Notes under the pieces: model-generated
What the model saw: only the letters and a program-made list of their open reading frames with translations
The model's database searches: none
Told to the model about the DNA's origin: nothing
Part shown: positions 7,887 through 17,004 of the stretch, piece after piece
How positions within the stretch are numbered: position 1 is the stretch's first letter
Layout: each line of letters starts with the position of its first letter
From: Oscillospiraceae bacterium
GTDB taxonomy: Bacteria > Bacillota > Clostridia > Oscillospirales > Oscillospiraceae
Reading direction: 5' to 3'
DNA length: 27,046 nucleotides
Assembly: GCA_016293265.1 (NCBI GenBank)
Contig: JAEDEN010000022.1
Location: 1 to 27,046, forward strand
Translations under genes and position numbers: made by a program

Positions 7887-10354
7887 CTGTCCTCTCCCCC
7901 TTCCTGTCGGATCGGCGATGCCTTGTTGACATGGACCACCGCCGTCACATCCCCTTCCAGCACCCCGTGGACTTCCGCGTCGATCTTACCGGAGATCGTG
8001 CCCTTGACACGGCCGTCCAGATAGACCCTGCCGCTGGCGGTATTGGCCTGAGTCAGGGCCGGGTACTTGATGTTGAATGCCGTTTTCTCAATGACCGTAT
8101 CACCCAGCAGCAATATCCCGGGTAAAACGCCGATGACCAAAACCATGGAGATGATGGTGCCCCGTCCAAGGCAGTCGCCCACGCCGTAGATGGCGGCGTC
8201 GGAGGTCAGCTTGGCGATCAAAGTGCCGGCGCAGGTGAGGATGGTGCCCGAGGTAAACACCGTGGGGAATGCCAGATTCAGCGTTTCGATCATCGCCTCA
8301 CGGGGCGGCATGGTACGCTTCAGCTCCTGATAGCGGCTGGAAATGACGATGGCATAGTCGATGTTGGCGCCCATCTGGATGGAGCTGACCACCAGATAGC
8401 TCATGAAGAAGATATTGGTGCCTCTGATGGAGGGGATCGCGAAATTGATCCAGATACTGCCCTGGATGACCAGGATCAGCAGGATGGGCAGGCCCACCGA
8501 CTGGAAGGTAAACAGCAGTATGATGATAACGAACAGGATGGACAGCACACAAATCAGCACATTATCGTTTTCGAAGGAACCGGCAAGGTCGCAGTCGCTG
8601 GTGGAATTGCCGGCGATGTAAAAAGTGCCGGGGGCGTAATACCTGCCCACTAACCTATGGAGGTCATCCAGGAACGCAAAGGTCTCTTCGCCCTCCTCCG
8701 GCAGATCCACATTTAATATCAGCCTGGAGTACTCCGTGCCCTGGAGCTGCTCCAGGGCGTCCGTGATCCGGCTGTGCATATCCTCCAGGTCTTCCCGCAG
8801 CTCATCATCCAGCGTGACGTACCCCTCGTCCACCCGGTCGTAGAGGAACAGGAACATATCCAGGATGGAGACACTGTAATTGTCGATGTTGTTGACGATG
8901 CGGCCGTATTCTTCCAGATCGGCGGCATAGGCGGTGTACAGCAGCCGAATCACCTCAATATCCATATCCACCAGCTCGGAGAACTGGCGGGGCGTCAGCC
9001 GGTCGGTGAGCACATGGTCCTCGCCTTCGATCTCCACGTTGGCAAGGCCCACCGCAGAATCCACCCCGTCCACCGCTTCCAAGGCCCGCAGCAGGCGCCC
9101 CTCGGCGTCGTAGTCTCCGGCGGGGACTATGACCGCCATGACGTTCTGTGCGCCGAAGCGGGCCTCAATGGCCTCTTCCTGCAGCTTTGCATCGCTCTTT
9201 TTCTCCGTTTCAATGCTGCTGTAGCCGTATCCATAGGGACAGCGGCCGGAAAGGAAGAATGCGCCCACCAGTACGCAGGCAAAAAGGGGCGGAATGATGA
9301 ATTTCAGCTTGGTGACAAATTTGCCCCAGATGGTGATCCTGGGCACGAAGCTGCGGTGGTGGCTCCGGTCCATGAGCCTGCTGAAGAGCATCAGAAGGCC
9401 GGGCATCAGGGTAAACACCGAAAGGATACTGAACAGGATGGCTTTGATGAGCACCATGCCCATGTCAAAGCCGATGCGGAACTGCATGAACATCATGGCC
9501 GCGAGGCCGGCCAGTGTTGTCAGGCAGCTGGAGGAGATCTCGGGGATGGACTTGCTCAACGCCAGGATGCAGGCCTCCCGGGCGGGGGCGTGCTCCCGCT
9601 CCTCGCTGAACCGGTGGCAGAGGATAATGGCGTAGTCGATGGCCAGGGCCAGCTGCAGCACCGGGGCGATGGAATTGGAGACAAAGGAGACCTCCCCAAA
9701 GACAAAGTTGGTGCCCATGTTCAGCAGCATGGCCGCCAGGAAGGTAAGAAGCAGCACCGGGATCTCGCCGTAGGTCTTGGAGGTCAGCAGCAGCACCAGA
9801 ACAATGATGACCGCGGCGATCCCCAGGATGACCTGCATCTCCGCCGCCAGCGTTTCGGAGATGTCCTCTCCCACCGTGCTGGAGATGGAAACATCGTAAC
9901 CGGAGAGGGCTTCTTTCACTGCCGCCATAGCGGCCAGGCTGACAGGATCGTCCTCCTCGCCGCAAAAGGTCACGTCGAACAGCGCAGCCGAATCCCGGTA
10001 GTGGTCCAACCGGTCCCCGGCGTCATCCTCATCTCCGAAGTCCACGGCAGAGACGCCTTCAATGGCCTTCAGCGTGTCTGCCAGGGGCAGCGCCTGTTCA
10101 TAGGAAATGTTGGACACCATCACCCGGGCGGTGCCTAAGGTCGTAAACTGGTCCTCCATGATGTTCAGGCTCTGGCGGGTCTCCGTGTCCTCTGCCAGAT
10201 AGGAGGTGATGTCGTTGTTCACGGTCACCCAATTCCGGGAGAACAGGGAAAAGATGATGGCCGCGGCATAGATCAGGAAAAACAGGTTCCGCTTATCCAC
10301 GATCCAGGTTGCCAGCCGGACAAAGAAATTTGGTTTTTGCTTGGTTTGTTCCAT
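7883..10354 (-). CDS. MMPL/RND family transporter with a bactofilin-like C-terminal tail
   Basis: An 823-residue transporter in two halves. TM1 is about residues 24-40, and a first extracytoplasmic domain runs about 42-172. TM2-6 are about 173-325, TM7 about 351-370, a second extracytoplasmic domain about 371-596, and TM8-12 about 597-752. The paired Asp-Tyr residues of the MmpL proton relay are present in both halves: LALAIDYAIILCHRF (D240-Y241) and GANIDYAIVISSRY (D666-Y667). The family uses the proton gradient to move lipids or amphiphiles out of the membrane; the substrate here is unknown. The tail at residues 774-809 (GRVYLDGRVKGTISGKIDAE onward) has the G-x-V/I short beta-turn rhythm of bactofilins. 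The ATG at 10354 follows GGGGGATT. The gene lies 24 bp behind the 102-residue gene and overlaps the GLUG gene by ATGA. Confidence 0.93.
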   Translation of the reverse strand: MEQTKQKPNFFVRLATWIVDKRNLFFLIYAAAIIFSLFSRNWVTVNNDITSYLAEDTETRQSLNIMEDQFTTLGTARVMVSNISYEQALPLADTLKAIEGVSAVDFGDEDDAGDRLDHYRDSAALFDVTFCGEEDDPVSLAAMAAVKEALSGYDVSISSTVGEDISETLAAEMQVILGIAAVIIVLVLLLTSKTYGEIPVLLLTFLAAMLLNMGTNFVFGEVSFVSNSIAPVLQLALAIDYAIILCHRFSEEREHAPAREACILALSKSIPEISSSCLTTLAGLAAMMFMQFRIGFDMGMVLIKAILFSILSVFTLMPGLLMLFSRLMDRSHHRSFVPRITIWGKFVTKLKFIIPPLFACVLVGAFFLSGRCPYGYGYSSIETEKKSDAKLQEEAIEARFGAQNVMAVIVPAGDYDAEGRLLRALEAVDGVDSAVGLANVEIEGEDHVLTDRLTPRQFSELVDMDIEVIRLLYTAYAADLEEYGRIVNNIDNYSVSILDMFLFLYDRVDEGYVTLDDELREDLEDMHSRITDALEQLQGTEYSRLILNVDLPEEGEETFAFLDDLHRLVGRYYAPGTFYIAGNSTSDCDLAGSFENDNVLICVLSILFVIIILLFTFQSVGLPILLILVIQGSIWINFAIPSIRGTNIFFMSYLVVSSIQMGANIDYAIVISSRYQELKRTMPPREAMIETLNLAFPTVFTSGTILTCAGTLIAKLTSDAAIYGVGDCLGRGTIISMVLVIGVLPGILLLGDTVIEKTAFNIKYPALTQANTASGRVYLDGRVKGTISGKIDAEVHGVLEGDVTAVVHVNKASPIRQEGGEDR

Positions 10355-10378
10355 ATGAATCCCCCGATACAGCAGGTC

Positions 10379-10687
10379 TTACAGGTTTTTTTCAGCGGGA
10401 TGGTCCAAAACGCCTTCGATGGGGAAATCGCCTTGCTCCGTGTGGAGCACCGCCCGAAATCCATCCTCCCACAGAACCCCCTGGAGGCGGCCGGGGAGTT
10501 CCCGCACCGCCGTGCGGAGAATCCCGTCCATCCGGAATGCGTACTCCGGGACGAAGCTGCCGGTGAACTGGTTTTCACTGCCCAGCAGCTCCAAAACCAT
10601 GTGCCCGTCCCGGAGGCAGACCTCCGCCGCGCCTTTTTTGATCCCCATGGGAGTCTTCATTTGTATTTTGTAAATGCTTTCCGACAT
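10379..10687 (-). CDS. Small conserved-looking protein of unknown function, first gene of the MMPL operon
   Basis: A 102-residue protein, MSESIYKIQMKTPMGIKKGA at the N-terminus, predicted cytoplasmic, without signal or membrane segment. The alternating pattern (KTPMGIKKGAAEVCLRDGHM, then FTGSFVPEYAFRMDGILRT, then FRAVLHTEQGDFPIEGV) reads as a small beta-barrel with repeated strand-turn-strand units. I do not recognise a named family. ATG at 10687 is chosen because AAGGGG lies 7-8 nt upstream; the frame is open to 10747, but the extension has no SD. It lies 24 bp before the MMPL gene and is the operon leader, opposite the TetR gene, so a role in sensing or assembling the transporter is a guess only. 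Confidence 0.75.
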   Translation of the reverse strand: MSESIYKIQMKTPMGIKKGAAEVCLRDGHMVLELLGSENQFTGSFVPEYAFRMDGILRTAVRELPGRLQGVLWEDGFRAVLHTEQGDFPIEGVLDHPAEKNL

Positions 10688-10761
10688 AGAAAAGCCCCTT
10701 CCATACATGATGAAATGACTATACGCCGGAACGGCTGAAACATACAATCCACAAGTGCCTC

Positions 10762-10785
10762 CAAATGTGCAAAACTACACATTTG
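10762..10785. promoter_or_regulatory. Putative TetR operator in the divergent region
   Basis: CAAATGTG-CAAAACTA-CACATTTG is a perfect 8-bp inverted repeat with an 8-bp spacer. An additional direct half-site, CAAATTGTGCA, lies at 10789-10799. It sits between the MMPL operon (-) and the TetR gene (+), as expected for a local repressor of both. I found no convincing -35/-10 pair for either direction. Confidence 0.65.
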
Positions 10786-10893
10786 TCTCAAATTGTGCAG
10801 TCTTTGACTCTGGACGCCCCGGAAAAATCCGGTGTCAGGCGGATTATGTAATGATTTTCTTCCACACCTGTGGTAATATTGAGGGAAAGGACG

Positions 10894-11481
10894 ATGATGG
10901 ATATGAAACAGAAAGAACTGTCTTACAACCGGAAAAAGCAGATGGCGGAATCCCTGAAAAAGCTGATGGCGCAGAAACCCCTGCAGAAGATCACCATTCA
11001 GGAGATCGCCGACGGCTGCGGCATGAACCGCTATACCTTCTACTACCACTTCAAGGACATCTACGACCTGCTGTCCTGGGTCTTCCAGGAGGAGACCCTG
11101 TCCCTGATCCAGAAAAGCGACAACTGCCTGACCTGGCAGGATGGGTTCCGGCTATTTCTTCACAGGATCCGGGAAAACAAAGAGGTGTTTCAATGCGCCC
11201 TGAACAGCCTGGGGCAGGAAGCGCTGCGAAAGATGTTTGACCAGGAGGTCACACACCTGATGGAACTGTTCCTGGAAGACGCCAGGGGAACACACCAGGT
11301 CTCCCGGGATTACCAAAAGTTTTTGGGAGATTTCTACATCGCCGCTCTCAGCGGCATCGTGATGGAGTGGATCCGGGAGGACATGAACCTGCCGGAGGAA
11401 ACCATCATGACCTACCTCCACCTGATCATGGACGGCCAGATCGATGGGGCCTTTCAGCGGGCGGAACGGGACGGCGCCTGA
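10894..11481 (+). CDS. TetR/AcrR family regulator of the divergent MMPL operon
   Basis: A 195-residue protein. The TetR DNA-binding domain covers about residues 10-58: AESLKKLMAQKPLQKITIQEIADGCGM followed by NRYTFYYHFKDIYDLLSWVF, with the classic YxYHFK recognition helix end. The remainder is all-helical, as in the TetR_C_7-like group (dimer and ligand domain); the segment FYIAALSGIVMEWIREDMNLPEETI is typical of this group. Three in-frame ATGs compete (10894, 10897, 10903); GAGGG and AAAGGA upstream favour 10894 or 10897. It is transcribed away from the MMPL operon and presumably represses it through the palindrome at 10762-10785, releasing it on an unknown amphiphilic ligand. No terminator is visible in the 125 bp between its stop and the convergent exonuclease gene. 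Confidence 0.93.
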   Translation: MMDMKQKELSYNRKKQMAESLKKLMAQKPLQKITIQEIADGCGMNRYTFYYHFKDIYDLLSWVFQEETLSLIQKSDNCLTWQDGFRLFLHRIRENKEVFQCALNSLGQEALRKMFDQEVTHLMELFLEDARGTHQVSRDYQKFLGDFYIAALSGIVMEWIREDMNLPEETIMTYLHLIMDGQIDGAFQRAERDGA

Positions 11482-11606
11482 CAGGCCCAGGGAAGGACGG
11501 CCCCTGCTCCATGGCGCGGGGCCCGTTCTCACCAAAGGCCGCGCAGCGTCCGGAAGAGGCGGCCGGCGGCATTTGCCCCTGTTGAGGAGCATGGCGCGGA
11601 CTCCCC

Positions 11607-12287
11607 TCACTTGCGTTCATACAGGGGGATGCTTCTTTGGTAGGGCTGGGGACGGTATGTAATGGAGGAGATCCTCCTCCCCGAAAGGCCGTATTTGGGA
11701 TGGACGCCAAAAAGGCCCACATAGCGGTGCAGGTCATCCTTCTCCTCCGCCATTTTTTCCATCAGGCGGACGGTGGCCCGGGCGTCGTCCACGGCGCGGT
11801 GGCTGTTCACCGCCTCCTCTTCCAGGCCATAGGCCTCAATGGCGTTGCAGAGCTTATGGGGATAATCCCGGCGGTCCCGGTAGACCGTAAGGGCGTCCAG
11901 GAAGCAGGGCAGGCGCAAAAGCTCCGCCCGGCCCTGTTCCTTCAAAAACCAATAGAGGAAATTCAGGTCGAACTGGGCGTTATAGGCCACCAGCAGCGGC
12001 TGTTCCGCCCCTTCCAGCAGCCGGCTGAAGCCTGCGGCGGCTTCGCTCCCCTCCACGCCCCTTTCCGCCAGCGCCTCATCGGTGATGCCCGTCAGGTTTA
12101 CGATAAAGGGCGGCAGCTTCCGCCCGGAGGGCAGATGGATGAGGCAGTTCAGGCTGTCCCGCTCTCCCCCCTCTTCCAGGGCGACGGCCCCAAGCTCGAT
12201 GATGCGGTCCGTATCAAAGTCGATGCCGGTGGTTTCCGTATCAAAGATGACGATGCGGTCAAACCGGCTCCAGAGTTCCTTGGTCAT
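11607..12287 (-). CDS. DEDDh 3'-5' exonuclease, DNA polymerase III epsilon-like
   Basis: A 226-residue protein of one exonuclease domain. All catalytic elements are present: Exo I IVIFDTETTGIDFDTDRI (D16, E18), Exo II LLVAYNAQFDLNFLYWF (D107) and Exo III NSHRAVDDARATVRLM (H163, D168), so it is a DEDDh enzyme. It is a free-standing DnaQ-like protein, not fused to PolC, and probably acts in DNA repair or DNA/RNA end trimming. The C-terminal 50 residues (GLFGVHPKYGLSGRRISSI) look like a small extra element. The SD is weak (AAGAGA). The promoter at 12315-12343 would leave a leader of only about 20 nt. It diverges from the pdaA-like gene. Confidence 0.92.
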   Translation of the reverse strand: MTKELWSRFDRIVIFDTETTGIDFDTDRIIELGAVALEEGGERDSLNCLIHLPSGRKLPPFIVNLTGITDEALAERGVEGSEAAAGFSRLLEGAEQPLLVAYNAQFDLNFLYWFLKEQGRAELLRLPCFLDALTVYRDRRDYPHKLCNAIEAYGLEEEAVNSHRAVDDARATVRLMEKMAEEKDDLHRYVGLFGVHPKYGLSGRRISSITYRPQPYQRSIPLYERK

Positions 12288-12314
12288 ATCTTGTCTCTTT
12301 TCTTTTTTTGTCTT

Positions 12315-12343
12315 ACTATATCAGTCCCGGCGGGTTTTTTCAA
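12315..12343 (-). promoter_or_regulatory. Sigma-A promoter of the exonuclease gene
   Basis: On the minus strand: TTGAAA (12343-12338), a 17-bp spacer, TATAGT (12320-12315). It fits sigma-A consensus well and points at the exonuclease ATG at 12287. Confidence 0.8.
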
Positions 12344-12405
12344 TGTGCATAAAACAGAACAGGCGGGGAAACCTTTCGGAAAACACCGCTGAAAGGAGAA
12401 CTGCC

Positions 12406-13230
12406 ATGCTCCGCCGTTCCATGCGCATCTTCCTCTGCCTGCTGATCCCCTGCCTCCTGTTGGGATTGCTGGCAAGTCCGCTGAAAAGCAGGGACATCCC
12501 CGCCTCTGTCGCCGTCTCCGCTCCCGCCGTCCTGCCCGTGTCCGCCGTCAACTGGGGCCTTTCCTTCCAAACGGAGGGCCAGGCCCCCGTGGGGAACGCC
12601 ACCCGGGAATCCCTGGCCCAATACGACGCCTGGTATCTGGGGGATACCAGCAGGAAGGTGATCTACCTCACCTTTGACTGCGGATACGAAAACGGCTGCA
12701 CCGAGCCCATTCTGGACGCGCTGAAAAAACACAACGCCCCCGCCGCCTTTTTCGTGGTGGGCAACATGATTACCTCCGCCCCGGACATCATCCGCCGCAT
12801 GGCCGCCGAGGGCCACATCGTGGGCAACCATACCTGCCACCACCCGGATATGTCCGCCATCTCCGACCCGGCGGCCTTCAAAAAGGAGCTGGACGACCTG
12901 GCCGCCCTGTATGAGGAAACGGTGGGAGAGCCTCTGCCCATGTACTACCGCCCGCCCCAGGGAAAGTACAGCGAGGAAAACCTGAAGCAGGCCCAGGCCC
13001 TGGGTTACAAGACTATTTTCTGGAGCCTTGCGTATGTGGACTGGTATGTGGACAACCAGCCCACGGCGGAGCAGGCTTACGCCAAGCTCCTGCCCCGCAT
13101 CCATGACGGAGCCATCGTGCTGCTGCACTCCACCTCCAAGACCAACGCAGAGATCCTGGACGACCTTCTCACCAAATGGGAGGAAATGGGCTACACCTTC
13201 GCCTCCCTGGACGAGCTGCCCCAAGCGTAA
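12406..13230 (+). CDS. pdaA: PdaA-like polysaccharide deacetylase (delta-lactam forming)
   Basis: A 274-residue exported protein. Residues about 7-24 are an N-terminal membrane or signal helix. The NodB-type deacetylase domain runs about residues 84-270: motif 1 LTFDCGYENG (D91), motif 2 GHIVGNHTCHHPDM (H142 and H146, metal ligands), motif 3 YYRPPQGKYSEENL, then FWSLAYVDWYVDNQ and AIVLLHSTSKTNAEIL. The GYENG and VDW signatures are those of PdaA rather than PgdA. PdaA removes the acetyl group from muramic acid during spore-cortex muramic delta-lactam synthesis. Position 92 is Cys where most deacetylases have a second Asp; PdaA homologues vary here too. ATG at 12406 follows GAAAGGAG. It ends at the bidirectional terminator 13239-13270. 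Confidence 0.92.
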   Translation: MLRRSMRIFLCLLIPCLLLGLLASPLKSRDIPASVAVSAPAVLPVSAVNWGLSFQTEGQAPVGNATRESLAQYDAWYLGDTSRKVIYLTFDCGYENGCTEPILDALKKHNAPAAFFVVGNMITSAPDIIRRMAAEGHIVGNHTCHHPDMSAISDPAAFKKELDDLAALYEETVGEPLPMYYRPPQGKYSEENLKQAQALGYKTIFWSLAYVDWYVDNQPTAEQAYAKLLPRIHDGAIVLLHSTSKTNAEILDDLLTKWEEMGYTFASLDELPQA

Positions 13231-13238
13231 ACAGAAAA

Positions 13239-13270
13239 ACAGGGAGGAACACTTTGGTGTTCCTCCCTGT
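13239..13270. terminator. Bidirectional terminator between pdaA and the SLH-GH25 gene
   Basis: A perfect 14-bp stem (13239-13252 with 13257-13270) with a TTTG loop. The minus-strand reading has the better U-tract (TTTTTCTGTTT) and serves the SLH-GH25 gene; the plus reading is followed by CTTGTTC. Confidence 0.88.
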
Positions 13271-13275
13271 CTTGT

Positions 13276-14925
13276 TCAGAAAAAGTGGAGATTTCCGTCC
13301 ACCCGGCCGCCGATGCCCTCCACGGTGCACTTGCTGGAATACTGCCAGTAGTCCATCTGGTAAATGAAGGTGGGATAGAGCTTTTCGGAGCTTTCACTCT
13401 TGTACTCCGGGTACCAACTGAGATAGTCGGCGATGGCGCCCTGGTCGTACTTCATGTAGCTGACATAGCCTCCGGCGTAGATCATGGGGGTGTAGCCCGC
13501 CTGGGCGATGCGCTGGCAGAAGGCGATGGCGCAGGCGGTGGCCATCTCCGGCGGCGTACCGTAGACCCGGTAGGTGGAATCCTTCATCTCCCAGTCGTAG
13601 GCCACAGGGCCGTTGATCTCATGGCCCTCCAGCAGCTTGATGACATACTCCGCCTCCTCGATGGCCTCCTCCACGGTGATGGCCTGGGCGAAGAAGTAGA
13701 CGCCGGTCTCAAGCCCGGCGGCCATGGCACCGTCGATGTTCTTGGCGTAGAAGGCGTCGGCGTTCAGGGTGCCGCTGCCGGTCCCCCGGAAGCCCACCCG
13801 CACCATGGCGAATTCCACACCGTCCTCCCGAACGGCTTCCCAGTCGATGTCCCCCTCCGTGGCCCGGTTCTGATAGGCGGAAACGTCGATCCCAAAGCGG
13901 GTGTCAAAGGCGTCGCCGGTGTAGATGAGGCGGTCTTCCTCCCAGACGAAGTCCCCTTCCCCCACGGCGATGGGGGCACGCTGGTCATACACAGGGACGT
14001 CCCAGTTCTGGAAGCGGATGGTCTGGCCGGTGGGCTGGGTAGGGGTATAGACCTCCTCCGGGCGGATGGGCCCGTTTTCCTTGGGCTCCTCCCCTTCATC
14101 TTCCGGCTCTTCCGGCTGCTCCGGGACCTGGGGCGTCATGAGGAGCACCTCCGCGCCGCCGAAATTGCGCACCTGGCCCTCCAGGGTCACATCCGTCAGC
14201 GTCACCCTTCCGGTGACGCCGGGGGAGATGATCAGGTCCCCCGCGATGTGCATGGAGGAGAGGTCCGCCCCCTCCGGGGCGCTGACCATCACGGTGCCGG
14301 CGGCGTCGGCGCTGTAACTGCCGCTCTCTTGTACCAGCACCTCCACCATGCGGCCCAGGATACTGACAAACTCCGCCCGGGTGATGGAATCATTGGGGTT
14401 GAAATTCCCCGCCGGGTCGCCCCCCACATAGCCAAGGGCGCTCATGGCGGCCACAGAGGGCCGGGCATAATCAGGGATGGTATCCCCGTCCAGAAAGCCC
14501 AGCGTCATGCTCTCCGTGCCGATCCGGAAAGCCCGGGTCAGCATGGTGACGGCCTGGGCGCGGGTGATGGGATCGTCGGGCAGGGCCTTTCCGCCGCTGC
14601 CCAGGTACACCCCGGCGGCGTGGAGCTTCAGCACGGCGCTTTCCCAGTAATTTCCCGAAAGGTCGGAAAAAACCATGGGGTCAGAGCTCTCTCCGAAGCG
14701 GAAGAACCGGTCCAGGATGCCGGCGAAGGCCCCCCGGGTGATGGGATCGTCGGGGCGGAAGGTTCCGTCCTCGTTGCCCCGGAGGATGGCATACTCCTGG
14801 CTCCATTTGGTGATGCTTCCCTCCGCCCAGTGGCCGGAGGTATCAGAAAATGCGGCGGCAGGGGTCAGCAGCAGCGCCCCGGTGAGGGCCGCGGCGAAAA
14901 ATCGCTTTAAGGTCTTCTGGTGCAT
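13276..14925 (-). CDS. Cell-surface lysozyme: three SLH domains fused to GH25
   Basis: A 549-residue protein. Signal peptide is residues 1-25. Three SLH domains (about 26-78, 84-138, 143-195) have the FSDTSGHWAEGSI / DDPITRAQAVTMLTRAF / NPNDSITRAEFVSILGRM pattern and attach proteins to wall polysaccharide. A short beta-helix-like segment is at about 208-262, then a Pro/Glu linker at about 265-300. The GH25 (muramidase) domain runs about 340-549, with GIDVSAYQ (D347), FAMVRVGFRG, VAYDWEMKD (D444, E446, the catalytic pair region) and a YWQYSS end. It should cut the beta-1,4 bond between MurNAc and GlcNAc at the cell surface. The ATG at 14925 follows GAAAGGAAA. Upstream lies a promoter, then a terminator (14947-14980), so expression may be controlled by attenuation. 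It lies 3' of glmS on the same strand. Confidence 0.93.
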   Translation of the reverse strand: MHQKTLKRFFAAALTGALLLTPAAAFSDTSGHWAEGSITKWSQEYAILRGNEDGTFRPDDPITRGAFAGILDRFFRFGESSDPMVFSDLSGNYWESAVLKLHAAGVYLGSGGKALPDDPITRAQAVTMLTRAFRIGTESMTLGFLDGDTIPDYARPSVAAMSALGYVGGDPAGNFNPNDSITRAEFVSILGRMVEVLVQESGSYSADAAGTVMVSAPEGADLSSMHIAGDLIISPGVTGRVTLTDVTLEGQVRNFGGAEVLLMTPQVPEQPEEPEDEGEEPKENGPIRPEEVYTPTQPTGQTIRFQNWDVPVYDQRAPIAVGEGDFVWEEDRLIYTGDAFDTRFGIDVSAYQNRATEGDIDWEAVREDGVEFAMVRVGFRGTGSGTLNADAFYAKNIDGAMAAGLETGVYFFAQAITVEEAIEEAEYVIKLLEGHEINGPVAYDWEMKDSTYRVYGTPPEMATACAIAFCQRIAQAGYTPMIYAGGYVSYMKYDQGAIADYLSWYPEYKSESSEKLYPTFIYQMDYWQYSSKCTVEGIGGRVDGNLHFF

Positions 14926-14946
14926 GGGCTTTCCTTTCTCTGTACA

Positions 14947-14980
14947 TCAAAAACACCGCAGCCCATAGGGCTGCGGTGTT
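14947..14980 (-). terminator. Strong intrinsic terminator in the leader of the SLH-GH25 gene
   Basis: Minus strand: AACACCGCAGCCC pairs with GGGCTGCGGTGTT (13 bp, tight loop), followed by TTTTTGATG. It ends 21 nt before the SLH-GH25 ATG. The plus reading has no T-run. It could terminate glmS read-through, a short RNA, or act as an attenuator. Confidence 0.88.
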
Positions 14981-15000
14981 ATGTCTCCTGAATCGAACAT
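14947..15000 (-). CDS. Candidate 17-residue leader peptide
   Basis: ATG at 15000 gives MFDSGDITPQPYGLRCF and a TGA whose last base lies in the terminator U-tract. The codons run through the terminator stem, so a ribosome translating it would unfold the terminator, as in classical attenuation. The upstream SD is weak (only an AGG about 15 nt before), so the frame may be coincidental. Confidence 0.25.
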   Translation of the reverse strand: MFDSGDITPQPYGLRCF

Positions 15001-15019
15001 GGCGGCAGCGCCTGGAACC

Positions 15020-15048
15020 ATCATAACAGACCGTCTTTTTCCGGTCAA
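15020..15048 (-). promoter_or_regulatory. Sigma-A promoter of the SLH-GH25 leader
   Basis: Minus strand: TTGACC (15048-15043), a 17-bp spacer, TATGAT (15025-15020). The spacer contains an inverted repeat, GACCG-8-CGGTC, starting within the -35, a possible operator. The promoter lies 42 bp behind the glmS stop. Confidence 0.78.
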
Positions 15049-15090
15049 TAGAAAAGATGGCATTTTTCGACACAGGAAAATTATGTCAAG

Positions 15091-16929
<1,839 letters not shown>

Positions 16930-17004
16930 GGTAATGATTCCTCCTGATAAAATCCTAAAGTTTATCAAAAGGACAAACGCGCAGGGATTTGTCTCTTTTT
17001 TCGC

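Larger units (their letters stand above)
14947..15013 (-). ncRNA. Candidate 67-nt leader or small RNA between promoter and terminator
   Basis: With the start point predicted from the promoter at 15020-15048, the transcript to the terminator is about 67 nt. It can fold as three hairpins in a row: GGCG-CTGC-CGCC; a bulged stem made of ATGTTC with GA-G-ACAT; and the terminator stem. It also encodes a 17-codon frame (see separate entry). No known riboswitch motif was recognised. Confidence 0.45.

Noticed and set aside
11482..11606. Possible terminator or gene in the gap between the TetR and exonuclease genes
   Set aside because: The 125 bp are GC-rich, but I found no stem followed by a T-run and no coding frame with an SD.
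14990..14998. tRNA-like T-loop sequence GTTCGATTC on the minus strand
   Set aside because: No acceptor, D or anticodon arms can be formed around it; it belongs to the leader RNA.
16930..16968. Upstream extension of glmS (start at 16968)
   Set aside because: Mature GlmS needs Cys directly after the initiator Met; the SD fits ATG at 16929.
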